Notes: generated from the letters alone by a model not told the origin. Positions 17,211 through 26,518 are shown, counted from the first letter of the stretch. The stretch is DNA of 64,000 bases from Mesorhizobium sp. GbtcB19 (GCF_019091085.1 NZ_JAGXJY010000022.1:1-64000); one strand, 5' to 3'. Translations and numbers: made by a program.

Positions 17211-18974
17211 TCATTTTCCACATTTTTCATCGATAACGCCGTATTTGGCAAATACATGAAAACAAAAGCCAGCGGCTAGCATTGATTCAAAGTCTTTTTT
17301 TACATCTTCTGGTGGAAATTGATCGTACTCGGCTTCCGCTTTTAAATCATTGCCGTTGATCAAAAGTGCGTGACCATAGTTTAGCTCGACAGACGTCATG
17401 TCCAAGACGTCAAAACGCTCCAAAATACTTTTGGCAAGAGTTGCGTATTGTAGCGCCTCGGTCGGCTTGTTGGCAAGAATGGCGCACCAAGACAAGAGCC
17501 CCTTCGATCTGATTGCAAGTCGTGGGAGGTCCGTTTCGATTGAAGGGCGTGAAGATATTCTCTCGTCTATGTCTAACGCCAATTGAAAAGCTCGATCGTA
17601 TCGTTTAGAGGAGATCAAAAGGTTTGTAGCGTAAAAATATACTCGGAAAATATCCTCCATTAACTCGTCGCGAATTTCCATCGATTGATCAGTGTATCTG
17701 AGACTATTGAGCGATAAAAATAGCTTGTCGGTGATCGATGATCGATTAGCAGTGGTCTCTTTTTTGTTTAATGTTGCTATAGATACGCCTATATCTGCCA
17801 GCGTTATATAGAAATCGATGCCGTATTTATTGCTATGAGGAAACAGTACGGCCACATCTGAGCGGAATTTACTAAGATGCTGTATTGCTTCGTCATTTCT
17901 GTTGTTATTTATAAGGGAGAATCCAAGTCTGACGCCAGTTTCCAAATAGTTATTTATGTTATAAGTGGTTGAATATCCGTTTTTGATAACATAAAGACTT
18001 GTAGAAAACTCATTTACTATTGCGTGAAGTTCAGATTTTTTTGCGTTGCTTTCAGCGTAATTAGCGATTTTTTCTGCTGCTGTTGCGCGCTTAAGATATG
18101 CGGTAGCTTCTCTGTTCTTTTCTGTAGCCTGGAGAAACAATATTGCTGTGATGGTCGCCCCTGCCGCGACTGCAGCAAACAGGAGATTCCTCCATCGAGA
18201 GCGCCGACGAAGGGCGTCAGCGGCCAGTTGAAGCGCCTTCTCCGCCTCTAGTAGGGCCAGCGCCCGGGCATCCTGAGCCGCCTTCATTTCCTGCAGGCGT
18301 TCACGTTCCGTGTTCTGCCTGTCTATTTCGGCTGTCTCGCTAGCGTCCAAAAATGCGGACTGGAGCGAGGTAATCGCTGGTGCATTGGGAGGGCTGGCGC
18401 TTCGCCAATGGCGCATCGATACGAGTTCTGATCCGCGAACTAAGAGATCTGGTTGCCGACTACCTTTCTCCCATCGGCTGGCGAGTCCAGCTATTCTGGT
18501 ATGTTCCCGTATCCAATTCACATCCACAGATAGGGCTATGTTTAATTGCGCCAAACCCGCCCCCCACCCAGAGCCCGGAACGGCTGGGTCCGGAAAGAAG
18601 CGAATGTAATTTAGCTCTTGAAGAAGCAGGGGAGGTTTCGAGCTTCCTAAAGGGCTGATCAGTACGGGAACGGTTCGTTTATGTAGCTCAGACGCTCTTT
18701 CGACCTCCCATTTGCAGGTTTCTGACTCCGATGAGTTCGGCGTCAGTAAAAATACAACTGTATCAGCTTCAAGGATCAACTCCTCTAAGCGCGCTCGCCA
18801 ACTTTCGGCTCCATAAATTCCAAATCTATCAATTAACACGTTGTAGTGGAAAGCTTCCAGTGCCGAGACAAGCTGCTCTGCAAACGCAATATCCTTTCGA
18901 GAATAAGACAGAAAAACGCAAAATTTGTCATCATGTGAGCGACTGGCAAGAGAGGCATTTGCCGTTTCGGTCAT
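17211..18974 (-). CDS. TIR-domain protein with coiled coil, one transmembrane helix and a helical-repeat tail
   Basis: A 587-residue protein. Residues 17-150 are a TIR domain: FCVFLSYSRKD (box 1), VLIDRFGIYG, VVFLLTPNSSESETCKWEVERA with a Glu in the usual NADase position, and VPVLISPLG. Then comes a linker of the kind found in many bacterial TIR proteins (WIREHTRIAGLASRWEKG…LLVRGSEL). A charged coiled coil spans about 215-260, a single membrane helix about 262-282 (LLFAAVAAGATITAILFL), and a ~300-residue helical, TPR-like region completes the protein. TIR domains of this kind cleave NAD+ in anti-phage or signalling roles; that activity here is inferred. The TIR part should be cytosolic and the tail periplasmic, next to the secreted SH3-like partner. 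Low-GC codon use marks it as acquired. Confidence 0.85.
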   Translation of the reverse strand: MTETANASLASRSHDDKFCVFLSYSRKDIAFAEQLVSALEAFHYNVLIDRFGIYGAESWRARLEELILEADTVVFLLTPNSSESETCKWEVERASELHKRTVPVLISPLGSSKPPLLLQELNYIRFFPDPAVPGSGWGAGLAQLNIALSVDVNWIREHTRIAGLASRWEKGSRQPDLLVRGSELVSMRHWRSASPPNAPAITSLQSAFLDASETAEIDRQNTERERLQEMKAAQDARALALLEAEKALQLAADALRRRSRWRNLLFAAVAAGATITAILFLQATEKNREATAYLKRATAAEKIANYAESNAKKSELHAIVNEFSTSLYVIKNGYSTTYNINNYLETGVRLGFSLINNNRNDEAIQHLSKFRSDVAVLFPHSNKYGIDFYITLADIGVSIATLNKKETTANRSSITDKLFLSLNSLRYTDQSMEIRDELMEDIFRVYFYATNLLISSKRYDRAFQLALDIDERISSRPSIETDLPRLAIRSKGLLSWCAILANKPTEALQYATLAKSILERFDVLDMTSVELNYGHALLINGNDLKAEAEYDQFPPEDVKKDFESMLAAGFCFHVFAKYGVIDEKCGK

Positions 18975-19235
18975 TTGATAGCTCGTCTAGAAGTATAGGG
19001 TCGTAATGCCATAATCATGCCGGGTGATCGTGTTACATCCACCGAGTGCAACGGGTAGCTTCGGTGATTTTACATGATACCGCAATTTTTGCCATTTTGC
19101 ACGATTACAGTGTGGGGCGCAGCCGAATCGATTGGTATGGATACGCAGGCGAGCCGTCATTGCGATGTTGCGAGCATGCAGTCGCAAGTTCGTTCTCGCC
19201 GATTGTAGTTGGGCGTTTGCTAACTGGATCGGCCG
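18975..19235. other. Leader of the TIR operon, no gene seen
   Basis: This A/T-rich stretch lies upstream of the TIR gene and beyond the end of the degraded gene at 19236. No convincing reading frame or RNA gene is visible. It probably contains the TIR promoter. Confidence 0.4.
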
Positions 19236-19521
19236 TTATTCCTGTTGGAGCTCGCCGAAGCTAGCCTCCTCGATGATGTCACCAAAATCGCCGCTAGAAT
19301 AGAGAACAAGCCGCACCAAAGCGGACGCCTCGCCGAGATATTCTCCAATTGTGATGCTCAGCGCTTCGATGTGGGGGACGTTCCCAAACCAATACTACAC
19401 GCCACCACTTCGTCCCGTCCCAGTCGAGATTAACGCCTTCGGGGTCGATGACCTCACATAGCCGGGGAATTCCTGCTCCATCGTCGAGACGCTTTTAAAA
19501 AACCGCTATATCGAGACCCAT
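19236..19521 (-). pseudogene. Degraded small gene of unknown family
   Basis: An ATG at 19521 has a strong ribosome site (AGGAGGG) and starts MGLDIAVF, but TAA follows at codon 9, beside a T6A4 run. The same frame then reads like protein (IPRLCEVIDPEG, VNLDWDGTKWWRVVLVWE). After that the coding-like text jumps to another frame (VPHIEALSITIGEYLG…, ASFGELQQE, TAA at 19236). One stop and one frameshift would restore a protein of about 95 residues. I do not recognise the family. It sits in the A/T-rich patch with the TIR genes. Confidence 0.5.
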
Positions 19522-19844
19522 GCCGACCCTCCTGCCGAGCCGGAGTCATCCTTACATTCCACACCGTTGGAGGGTCAAACCTGACGCGGGCTGAGGAACG
19601 GTCGTCGCTGGACCGGGCGAAAACGACGAAGAACCTTGCCGAGGCGCTTCAGGATCTCGGCAGGCGCCAGGGCACGACGCCAGGCCGGCGGAGCCCTCTC
19701 TTCCGTCATCCGGCAACTCGACGACGGTCCAGGAAACGCGATAGGTTTTCCGTCCGCAATTGCGTAAAAACAAAGAGATCGAGCGGAATTTTCGCGGGCG
19801 GTGAACCGCTCCCCCGCCAGCTGACTTCGAATTGGAGAAAGCAA
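19522..19844. repeat. Intergenic stretch with a RIME-like repeat near 19728-19795
   Basis: No gene is supported here. The part from about 19728 (GGTTTTCCGTCCGCAATTGC, then GTAAAAACAAAGAGATCGAG) closely resembles 46125-46167 and belongs to the rhizobial palindromic intergenic repeat type described at 46099-46200. The rest looks like non-coding GC-rich DNA with no clear structure. Confidence 0.5.
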
Positions 19845-20750
19845 ATGAGCGACGCGGAAGAACAGCTCGATCTGACGGAGATTGGCGCCATCCGCGCCCT
19901 GTTGGCGTCGAGGCCGCGTCCGGTGGGCTGGGACGAACGGCGGGCGCGGCTCGACGAGGTCGGCTCGTCGTGGCCGGTTGCGGGCGATATACGATGCGAG
20001 GCGGTGGTCTTCGACGGCCTCGCCGCGGAGTGGTCCCTGGCGCCTGGAAGCGACGAGGACAAGGTGCTGCTCTTCTTCCACGGTGGCGGCTACTGCTCCG
20101 GCTCGATCAAGAGCCATCGTCGAATGGTGACCGAGGCCGGCCGGGCAATGCGAATGCGCACGCTGGCGATCGACTATCGGCGCGCGCCGGAACATCCATT
20201 TCCCGCGCAGCACGAAGACGCGCTCGCGGCATGGCGCTTCCTTGCCCGGCAAGGCGTCGTGCCGGATCGTATCGTGGTCGGCGGAGACAGCGCGGGCGGC
20301 AATCTCAGCCTGTCGCTGGTCGGCCGGTTGCGCGCGGCGGGCGAGCGGCTGCCGTACTGTCTTTGGCTGGTCTCGCCCTGGACGGACCTCTCGATGTCCG
20401 GGGCGACGCTGGCAACCAGGGACGCGATCGATCCCATCATTCACCGCGCCTATCTGGAGGAACTGGCGAGCGCCTATGTTCCCCGTGACGTTGACCGCCG
20501 TGATCCGCTGATCTCGCCCCTATATGCCGATCTGAGCGGCTTTCCTCCAATGCTGATCCAGGTCGGCTCCGCCGAGACGCTGCTATCGGATGCGACGCGG
20601 CTCGCCGATGCCGCCGGCGCGGCCGACGTCAAGGTTCGCCTCGAGATCTGGCCGCACATGATCCACGCCTGGCCGGTCTGGAATGCGCAATTGAGTGCCG
20701 GTCGCCGCGCCCTTGCGAGCGCCGGCAAGTTTGTCCGCGACCAACTGTAG
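19845..20750 (+). CDS. Alpha/beta-hydrolase, hormone-sensitive-lipase (family IV) esterase
   Basis: A 301-residue cytosolic esterase. The oxyanion-hole motif HGGGYCSGS and the nucleophile motif GDSAGGN are both exact for bacterial family IV esterases. The late Asp (SAETLLSDA…) and His (HMIHAW) complete the triad. It should hydrolyse short-chain acyl esters; the natural substrate is unknown. GGAGAAAG precedes the ATG. Confidence 0.93.
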   Translation: MSDAEEQLDLTEIGAIRALLASRPRPVGWDERRARLDEVGSSWPVAGDIRCEAVVFDGLAAEWSLAPGSDEDKVLLFFHGGGYCSGSIKSHRRMVTEAGRAMRMRTLAIDYRRAPEHPFPAQHEDALAAWRFLARQGVVPDRIVVGGDSAGGNLSLSLVGRLRAAGERLPYCLWLVSPWTDLSMSGATLATRDAIDPIIHRAYLEELASAYVPRDVDRRDPLISPLYADLSGFPPMLIQVGSAETLLSDATRLADAAGAADVKVRLEIWPHMIHAWPVWNAQLSAGRRALASAGKFVRDQL

Positions 20751-20775
20751 GGCATTGGCAGCGGGATCGTGCGTC

Positions 20776-21726
20776 TCATTGAACTGTGGCCACCTTCACC
20801 TGCGGCAGGTCGCGGCTGATCGGGCGGAAACCGACGCCGTAATACATGGCGCGGGCGGCCGGATCGGCCGGCGCGCCACGGCAGGCGACCAGCATGCGCG
20901 TCGCGCCAGCTGCTTTTGCGCGCTGCATGCCGTGCAACTGCAAGGCGGTGCCCAGTCCGTGCCGGCGAAAATCGCGATGCGTGCCGACCGGCTCGAATTC
21001 GGCGGTCCGGGTCATCCCATCCAGCCAGATGATGGCTGTCGCGGCCAGCGTGCCGTCGGGCGCGGCGATGAGTACATGCAGGTCGGCCCGGTACGGCCAG
21101 GTCCGCCGCACGCGCTCGAACGCCGCCTCGTTGAAGCGCGACGCTTGCCAGGCATCGCAATGCGCCTTGACGGCGTCGGCCGGGGAGGCATCCGCAGCTG
21201 TCAGGAACCGGAAGCCTTCGGGCAGCAGCGGATCGGGCACATCCGTCAATTCCCGCGTGTTGAACTGCACCCAGGTCCCGTCATCCCCGCCGGCTTCCGG
21301 ATCGAAGGCGTAGCCATGCGCGGGGGCGATCGCCTGCGCGTCGACGTCGGCGGATTGCAGCGTCAGCAGCCGATCGACACCGTTCGCCACATCGTCATAC
21401 CAGTCGAGGATTTCGCCGAGCAGCGCCGCGCGCTCCGGATGCGTCTGCCAGGTCAGATTTGCGGTCTCGACCTCGAGCATCGTGCCGTCGCCACGCGGGA
21501 TCCTGTGGGGCAGGCAGGCCCAGCCCCACGCCGCCAGCCGCCCATCGACGAACCACAGCCGGTGCCGCCAGAAGGGGCCGAGCGCGTCGAAATCCTTGGC
21601 CCAGACCCAGGCCAGCTCGCCGACAGTGGCGTCACTATTGAGCAACTCCGGCCGCAGCGCCGTGACTTGCTGGGCAAGGCCCTGCATCAGCCTGAGCGCG
21701 GTCGCTCCAACGGGTTCGATGTTCAT
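20776..21726 (-). CDS. GNAT-family N-acetyltransferase
   Basis: A 316-residue protein with the acetyl-CoA-binding motif A in the C-terminal half (HRDFRRHGLGTALQ) and a motif B-like YYGVGFRP. The N-terminal half (LWFVDGRLAAWGWACLP) resembles a second, degenerate GNAT fold, so this is probably a tandem-GNAT protein. Acetyl acceptor unknown. It is convergent with the esterase. Confidence 0.88.
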   Translation of the reverse strand: MNIEPVGATALRLMQGLAQQVTALRPELLNSDATVGELAWVWAKDFDALGPFWRHRLWFVDGRLAAWGWACLPHRIPRGDGTMLEVETANLTWQTHPERAALLGEILDWYDDVANGVDRLLTLQSADVDAQAIAPAHGYAFDPEAGGDDGTWVQFNTRELTDVPDPLLPEGFRFLTAADASPADAVKAHCDAWQASRFNEAAFERVRRTWPYRADLHVLIAAPDGTLAATAIIWLDGMTRTAEFEPVGTHRDFRRHGLGTALQLHGMQRAKAAGATRMLVACRGAPADPAARAMYYGVGFRPISRDLPQVKVATVQ

Positions 21727-21756
21727 CCGCCTGTTGTGGCGGCCCCGCCACCGATC

Positions 21757-22293
21757 TCAAAGCAAAAACGTCTGCCGGTCGCGCAATGTTGTGGTGATGG
21801 CGGCGATGCCGGTCTCGATCTCGCTCTTGTTCGCCAGGATCGCTTCGCCCGCCACGCCCTCGACCAGCGAGCGCAGCAGCTCCGCCTGGCCGACCAGCAC
21901 CGCGTCCTTTTCGGCGAGCGTGACGAGTGTCGCGGCTTCCAGCCGGTAGCGCTGGGTCATGCGGTCGTTCTCGGGCACCGGCTGGTGGCGGATCAGCCCT
22001 TCGAGCCCGCCGACCTCGCGTCCCAGCCGCTCCAGCGCCTGGGCGTTGGCGACGATCGCCGGATCGGGGAACGGATTGGCCCGCGTCGGCGTCGGGATGT
22101 TCTCGCGCCGGTAGCGGCTCTCGGCGTCGTCGATCGCCGCCCGAGCGCGGCCGAGCAGCGAGCACGCCATCTGGCGTACCCGCTGGTCGTCGGCCCTGAG
22201 CTGGTTTTCCTGGCGGTAGAAATTGTAGCCGTAGCCGTAGAACAGGTTGATCCCGACCTTGGCGAGCGGCCCGGCCTCGTAGAAGCGGCTCAT
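21757..22293 (-). CDS. Hypothetical protein coupled to an SPFH protein
   Basis: A 178-residue, mostly alpha-helical protein, without signal peptide or membrane helix, and with no domain I recognise. The start (FYGYGYNFYRQENQLRADDQ) is followed by long helices containing many Arg/Glu. Its ATG overlaps the stop of the SPFH gene by four bases (ATGA), so the two are co-translated and probably act together, for instance as an SPFH partner. Confidence 0.75.
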   Translation of the reverse strand: MSRFYEAGPLAKVGINLFYGYGYNFYRQENQLRADDQRVRQMACSLLGRARAAIDDAESRYRRENIPTPTRANPFPDPAIVANAQALERLGREVGGLEGLIRHQPVPENDRMTQRYRLEAATLVTLAEKDAVLVGQAELLRSLVEGVAGEAILANKSEIETGIAAITTTLRDRQTFLL

Positions 22294-23123
22294 CGCGTCG
22301 CGCCCACTTCGTCGCCGAGCGGGTAGAAGCCCGTCGGCTGGCCGCCGATCTGGAAGGGCACGCCGGCCGCCGCGTTGGGCGCCGAGACCAGGCCTTTGTC
22401 CGCCATGCGCAAGGCAAGGTAATAGCGCACGGCTTCGATTGGACTGAGGCCGATCGCCTGCAGCGAGATCAGCTCGCGCATGCGCTCGTCGCGCGGCATG
22501 ATCAGCACCTTGAGGTCGTTGAGCATGATGCCGTAGACCTTCAGGAAATCGGTGAGATGCGCCTTCACCGCCTCGCGCACGTCGCTGATCCGCTCGTTGA
22601 CGTTTTCCATCTTGGTGATCTGGATGATCTGGTTGATCGCCTGCTCGATGGCCGGCCCGGCATAGTCGGCGATTTCCTTGGTGTCGATCACCGCACCGGC
22701 GAAAGGCATATGGGTGATGAGGTCGAGCGCCTCTTCCTTGCTGTCGATGTGGATGTAGTAGTCCACCACATAGGACATCTCCGCCATCTCGGCGCTGGTC
22801 GCCACGCCCTCGTTGCGCACCAGGAGTTTTGAGCGGTTGATGTAGATGACCTCGTAGACCCAGGGCGACGACCCGCCGAAGAACCCTTGCACGACCGAGC
22901 CGACCAGCGGCTTGTCCGGCGTCTGCAGCGCATATTGGCCGGTCTCGTAGACGTTGAGCACCGCGCCGCGCGACTTCAGGATGCAGAAATGGTTGCTTTC
23001 GACCGTCAGCAGCGAACCCGAAACGATGCTCTCGTCGACGATCTTCATCGCCACGGTCCTGGTGCCGAGCGCGTCCGTGCCGTCGCGCTGCAACGATGTG
23101 ATGACCTGTCTGGTGATTGCCAT
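22290..23123 (-). CDS. SPFH/band-7 domain protein
   Basis: A 277-residue protein. The SPFH core is visible in YINRSKLLVRNEGVATSAEM, VVDYYIHIDSKEEALDLI and IEQAINQIIQITKMENVNERISDVREAV, then VYGIMLNDLKVLIMPRDERM. No N-terminal membrane helix is evident. Members form membrane-associated oligomers or virion/encapsulin-like assemblies; the job here is unknown. ATG at 23123 follows GAGGGAAAG; upstream in-frame codons lack a ribosome site. The downstream hypothetical gene overlaps by four bases. Confidence 0.82.
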   Translation of the reverse strand: MAITRQVITSLQRDGTDALGTRTVAMKIVDESIVSGSLLTVESNHFCILKSRGAVLNVYETGQYALQTPDKPLVGSVVQGFFGGSSPWVYEVIYINRSKLLVRNEGVATSAEMAEMSYVVDYYIHIDSKEEALDLITHMPFAGAVIDTKEIADYAGPAIEQAINQIIQITKMENVNERISDVREAVKAHLTDFLKVYGIMLNDLKVLIMPRDERMRELISLQAIGLSPIEAVRYYLALRMADKGLVSAPNAAAGVPFQIGGQPTGFYPLGDEVGATR

Positions 23124-23228
23124 TTTCTTTCCCTCGCTGGTTGGAGCCACGCCCCGCGCGTGCCTCATGGATTTACGATGCAAAACAAACGGTTGGAGCG
23201 GATAGGCGATTCAAGGACGTAGGCCGCG

Positions 23229-23729
23229 CTAGCGCGGCGAGCATAGGCCCTTGCCCCTGAACGATTGTTCCAGCCGGGCGGTGCGGTCGGTGCGCTGCCG
23301 ATAGCCGCCGTCGCCATCGAGCAGATATTTGACCCGTTGCTTGCCCTGCGCCTGCGCCGTTTTCTTTGCCGCCTGTTTGGCCTGCCTGATCGGCTTCATG
23401 ACCTCGGTCGTTCTGCGCTCGATCTCGCCAGCGACGCCGGAGTCCTGCAAAGTGCGGCTGACAGCCTGGCCGAGCAACTCCCGGCCGGTTTCGCCCAAAA
23501 GGCCTTTCTCGCCGAGCAGTCCGGTTTCGCCCAGAAAACCCTTCTCGCCGAGGAAGCTGGAGACCGCCTTGGCGACATCGGCGATCTCGTCGGCCTCCGC
23601 ATCGTCGGCGGACAGCGGCGAAGCGGCCCGGCCGCGTTCCGGCCGAATGTCTTTCCTCTCGCCCAGGGCCTTGGCGAACCACCGCCAGGCCATGAAGGCG
23701 AGCACCAGCAGAAACAGAAGATGCGACAT
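23229..23729 (-). CDS. Membrane-anchored protein with tandem six-residue repeats
   Basis: A 166-residue protein with an N-terminal membrane anchor (HLLFLLVLAFMAWRWF). An acidic stretch follows, then four tandem six-residue repeats at 59-82 of the form [FL]LGE[KT]G. The C-terminal half is basic (Lys/Arg/Gln-rich). No family is recognised. Same strand as the SPFH pair and about 100 bases upstream, so it may belong with them. Confidence 0.7.
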   Translation of the reverse strand: MSHLLFLLVLAFMAWRWFAKALGERKDIRPERGRAASPLSADDAEADEIADVAKAVSSFLGEKGFLGETGLLGEKGLLGETGRELLGQAVSRTLQDSGVAGEIERRTTEVMKPIRQAKQAAKKTAQAQGKQRVKYLLDGDGGYRQRTDRTARLEQSFRGKGLCSPR

Positions 23730-24172
23730 GCAAAGACCCCGCTCAAACCGAAGGACAAGGCAAGCAGCAGCCGGTCACGGAATCCGGGACGGCATCCCGG
23801 TTTTCGTGTTGTCGCGGATACCGGATACGCTCAGAGGTCCGCGTTGATTGCCGTGCTTGAAGATGCCGGAAGGTGCCGCCCGCGGCGGATCAAGACCTGT
23901 TCCGGAATGTTCGTCCCCCCTCCATCCCTTGCCTCATCGAAAAAGATGCTTTCTTCCCGGACGGGGCTGTCCGGAACCTGTGGATGGCATGCTCAGTCGT
24001 TGATAAGGGAAGACTTAAATGGCGACCATACACATTATCGCGAGCGATCCGCGACAAGGGCGCTTGCGGGCGTTCGACGGTCGCACGCGTATTTTCTTAC
24101 GCAGCGGAAATATGCCCTAACCGCCGGAATCCTTAACACGATTTTCATCCCGCTCGCCTAACCACGTTAAGC
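23730..24172. other. Intergenic region, no gene seen
   Basis: About 440 bases between two divergent genes. Short open frames exist on both strands but none has protein-like composition plus a ribosome site. A short hairpin (CGGGACGGCATCCCGG type) is near 23790. The last ~60 bases before the GGDEF-EAL gene are A/T-richer and probably hold its promoter. Confidence 0.4.
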
Positions 24173-26146
24173 ATGGCGAAGCATGACGAGCGGCTGGTTG
24201 CAGGCCCCTCTTCGGAGGGACAGAGCGAAGCCGTGGAAGGCGGCATCCTGCGCGACCAGCTCGCCGATCTGAGCAAGTGCGTCTTCATCTCGATGCCCGT
24301 CGGCACGGTGCTCTCGGCGCTGATCCTGGTGGTCCAGCTGATCTCCGGCGGCGGCCTTGCCGCGGTGCTGTGGTTCACGGCGATCGCCCTGATCAACGGG
24401 GCGCGCCTAGTGCTGGCCATCGCCCAGTCCGGCGCCGCCGACGACAGGCCGGAGGCCGTTCGCGCCCGGCTGTCGGTCTACGGCCTGCTGGCGCTCGCCT
24501 CGGGCATCGCCTGGTCATTTCTGGCGCTGCTCAGCGACGGATACACCACGGCCGAGGCGCCGCTCTACCTGATCGTGCTAGCCGGCACCGCGGCCGGCTC
24601 GGTCACCTACGGCACCTCCTACGCGCCGGCTTCGATCAACTTCATCACCTTGCCGCTTATCATCGCCGCCGGCTGCGTGCTGGCGAATGGCGGCGTCGCC
24701 AATTATGTGCTGGCCTTCACCATCGCGATGTTCCTCGGCGGCATGATCCGAAGCGCGCTTCTGGGACAATCCCGTTTCCAGGAGACCAGCCGTCTCAAAT
24801 ACGAGGCGCGCGAGTTCGCCGCCGAGATGGAGCGCAACTCCAGGCGCGACCCGCTGACCAATCTGCTCAACCGCTACGGGCTTGAACAGGCGATCCGCGA
24901 GCTCGGCCTTTCCGATGGCCCGTTCGTCGCCATGCTGATCGATCTCGACGGCTTCAAATCCGTCAACGACACCTATGGCCACACCATCGGCGACGACCTT
25001 TTGGTCAAGGTGGCGCGCAGGATCGAGGCCCATGCTCCGCAGGGTGCCACGATCGCGCGCATCGGCGGCGACGAGTTCGTGCTGCTGTTCTCCGCCGAAA
25101 AATCCGGGCAGCAGGTGGGCGAGCTTGCGTCGGCCATCATCGCGGCCATCGCCAATCCGGATCCGGAGCTGAACTCCGTGCGCGTCGGCGCGTCGGTCGG
25201 GATCTATCAGTCGGAAAAGCCGCGCCTGACCGAGATGCTGCTCAAGGCGGATTTCGCGCTCTACGCCGCCAAGCGCGGCGGCAGGAACGAATATTACCTG
25301 TTCGACGCCGGGCTCGACGCCGCGCTGGAGCGCAAGAACTGCATCGAGCGCGATCTGCGTGGGGCTATTGAAAACGGTGCTCTTTGTTCCTGGTTTCAGC
25401 CGCTGGTGCGCCTCGACACCAGCGCGGTCGTCGGCTTCGAGGCGCTGCTGCGCTGGCATCACGAGGTCCACGGCGCCATCTCGCCGCCCGAGATCGTCAC
25501 CGCCGCGCGCGAGACCGGCCTGCTTTCGCTTCTGACCGAGACGGTGTTTTCAAATTGCTGCGCCATGATCGCGGAGCTGGTGCGGCAGGGACGCCCGGAT
25601 GTGCGGGTGGCGATGAACCTTTCGCCGCGCGAGCTCGAGGCCGGCAATGTCGACGACATGATCCTGAACGGCCTGACGGCGAGGAACGTGCCTGCCGCGA
25701 TGCTCGAAATCGAGATCACCGAGGAGGCGCCGGTCGACCGCGCCAGGGTCGACGAAAAGGTCGGGCACCTAGCCGATGCCGGCATATCGATCGTTCTCGA
25801 CGATTTCGGCACCGGCTTCTCGACGCTCGTCTCGCTGAAGGACAGCCGCATCCGCAAGATCAAGATCGACAAGGATTTCGTGCGCGACCTGGCGAAATCG
25901 ATCGAGGACCAGGCGCTGGTCGAGGCGGTCATCGGCCTTGGCCGCACGCTCGGCATCGAGGTGATGGCCGAGGGTGTCGAGACCGACGCCGACCGTATGA
26001 TCCTGCGCTCGCTGGGCTGCATGATCGCGCAGGGCTATCTGTTTTCGCCGGCACTGCCGATGCGCGATGCGCTGGCTTTCGACGCGACCGGCGCCGAGGT
26101 CGTTTTCGAGCCGCTGCGCAGTCCCCGCAGCGGCAACGCCGCCTGA
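24173..26146 (+). CDS. Membrane GGDEF-EAL protein (cyclic-di-GMP turnover)
   Basis: A 657-residue inner-membrane protein. Residues 35-200 contain about five hydrophobic helices. The GGDEF domain (about 222-385) has RIGGDEFVLLF with an intact catalytic motif but no RxxD inhibition site at the expected distance upstream. The EAL domain (about 400-640) keeps FEALLRWHH, ITEEAP, LDDFGTGFSTL, IKIDKDFV and MAEGVET, the residues needed for phosphodiesterase activity. Both activities are therefore possible; the direction in vivo cannot be told. Such proteins tune motility against biofilm or exopolysaccharide formation. Confidence 0.93.
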   Translation: MAKHDERLVAGPSSEGQSEAVEGGILRDQLADLSKCVFISMPVGTVLSALILVVQLISGGGLAAVLWFTAIALINGARLVLAIAQSGAADDRPEAVRARLSVYGLLALASGIAWSFLALLSDGYTTAEAPLYLIVLAGTAAGSVTYGTSYAPASINFITLPLIIAAGCVLANGGVANYVLAFTIAMFLGGMIRSALLGQSRFQETSRLKYEAREFAAEMERNSRRDPLTNLLNRYGLEQAIRELGLSDGPFVAMLIDLDGFKSVNDTYGHTIGDDLLVKVARRIEAHAPQGATIARIGGDEFVLLFSAEKSGQQVGELASAIIAAIANPDPELNSVRVGASVGIYQSEKPRLTEMLLKADFALYAAKRGGRNEYYLFDAGLDAALERKNCIERDLRGAIENGALCSWFQPLVRLDTSAVVGFEALLRWHHEVHGAISPPEIVTAARETGLLSLLTETVFSNCCAMIAELVRQGRPDVRVAMNLSPRELEAGNVDDMILNGLTARNVPAAMLEIEITEEAPVDRARVDEKVGHLADAGISIVLDDFGTGFSTLVSLKDSRIRKIKIDKDFVRDLAKSIEDQALVEAVIGLGRTLGIEVMAEGVETDADRMILRSLGCMIAQGYLFSPALPMRDALAFDATGAEVVFEPLRSPRSGNAA

Positions 26147-26250
26147 CTTGCCGCGCAGGCATTCACGCTAATCCGGTCTGGAAACAGCCGCGAAAGGGCA
26201 GGGGTAGCCGCGCCGGGCCGGGGCGACGGAAGCGCTCCGAGGTCGTGCGC

Positions 26251-26466
26251 AATCGCATAGGGCGCTCCCCTCTCCGTCTCGGCGCTGTGCGCCGAGCCAC
26301 CTCTCCCCCACTTTGTGGGGGAGAGGAAATGCTAATCGCCCGGGCGAGGAACGCCAATCGCGAAGGGCGCGGCCTCGGAAAACTTGGGTTCCTCGCCCCC
26401 GCCAAAGGCGGGGGAGAGGTGGCTCGGCGAAGCCGAGACGGAGAGGGGGAGCGCCCTATGCGGTTG
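26251..26466. repeat. Large inverted repeat, GC-rich intergenic palindrome family (copy 1)
   Basis: The two arms are near-complements: the left starts CGCATAGGGCGCTCCCC and contains CTCCGTCTCGGCG and GAGCCACCTCTCCCCC. The right carries GGGGGAGAGGTGGCTCGGC, GCCGAGACGGAGAGGG and GCGCCCTATGCGG. Each arm has its own small hairpins. Close relatives lie at 28690-28893, 40190-40402, 57839-57987 and 59338-59420. All are intergenic. Confidence 0.85.
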
Positions 26467-26518
26467 TCCTGGGCAGCACTCCCATGAAACCTTTTGATTT
26501 TTGGGCCGTTGTCGCGCG

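Noticed and set aside
20695..22326. 540-codon plus-strand frame across the GNAT and SPFH-partner genes
   Set aside because: Antisense shadow with no domain and no ribosome site; the minus-strand genes have clear motifs.
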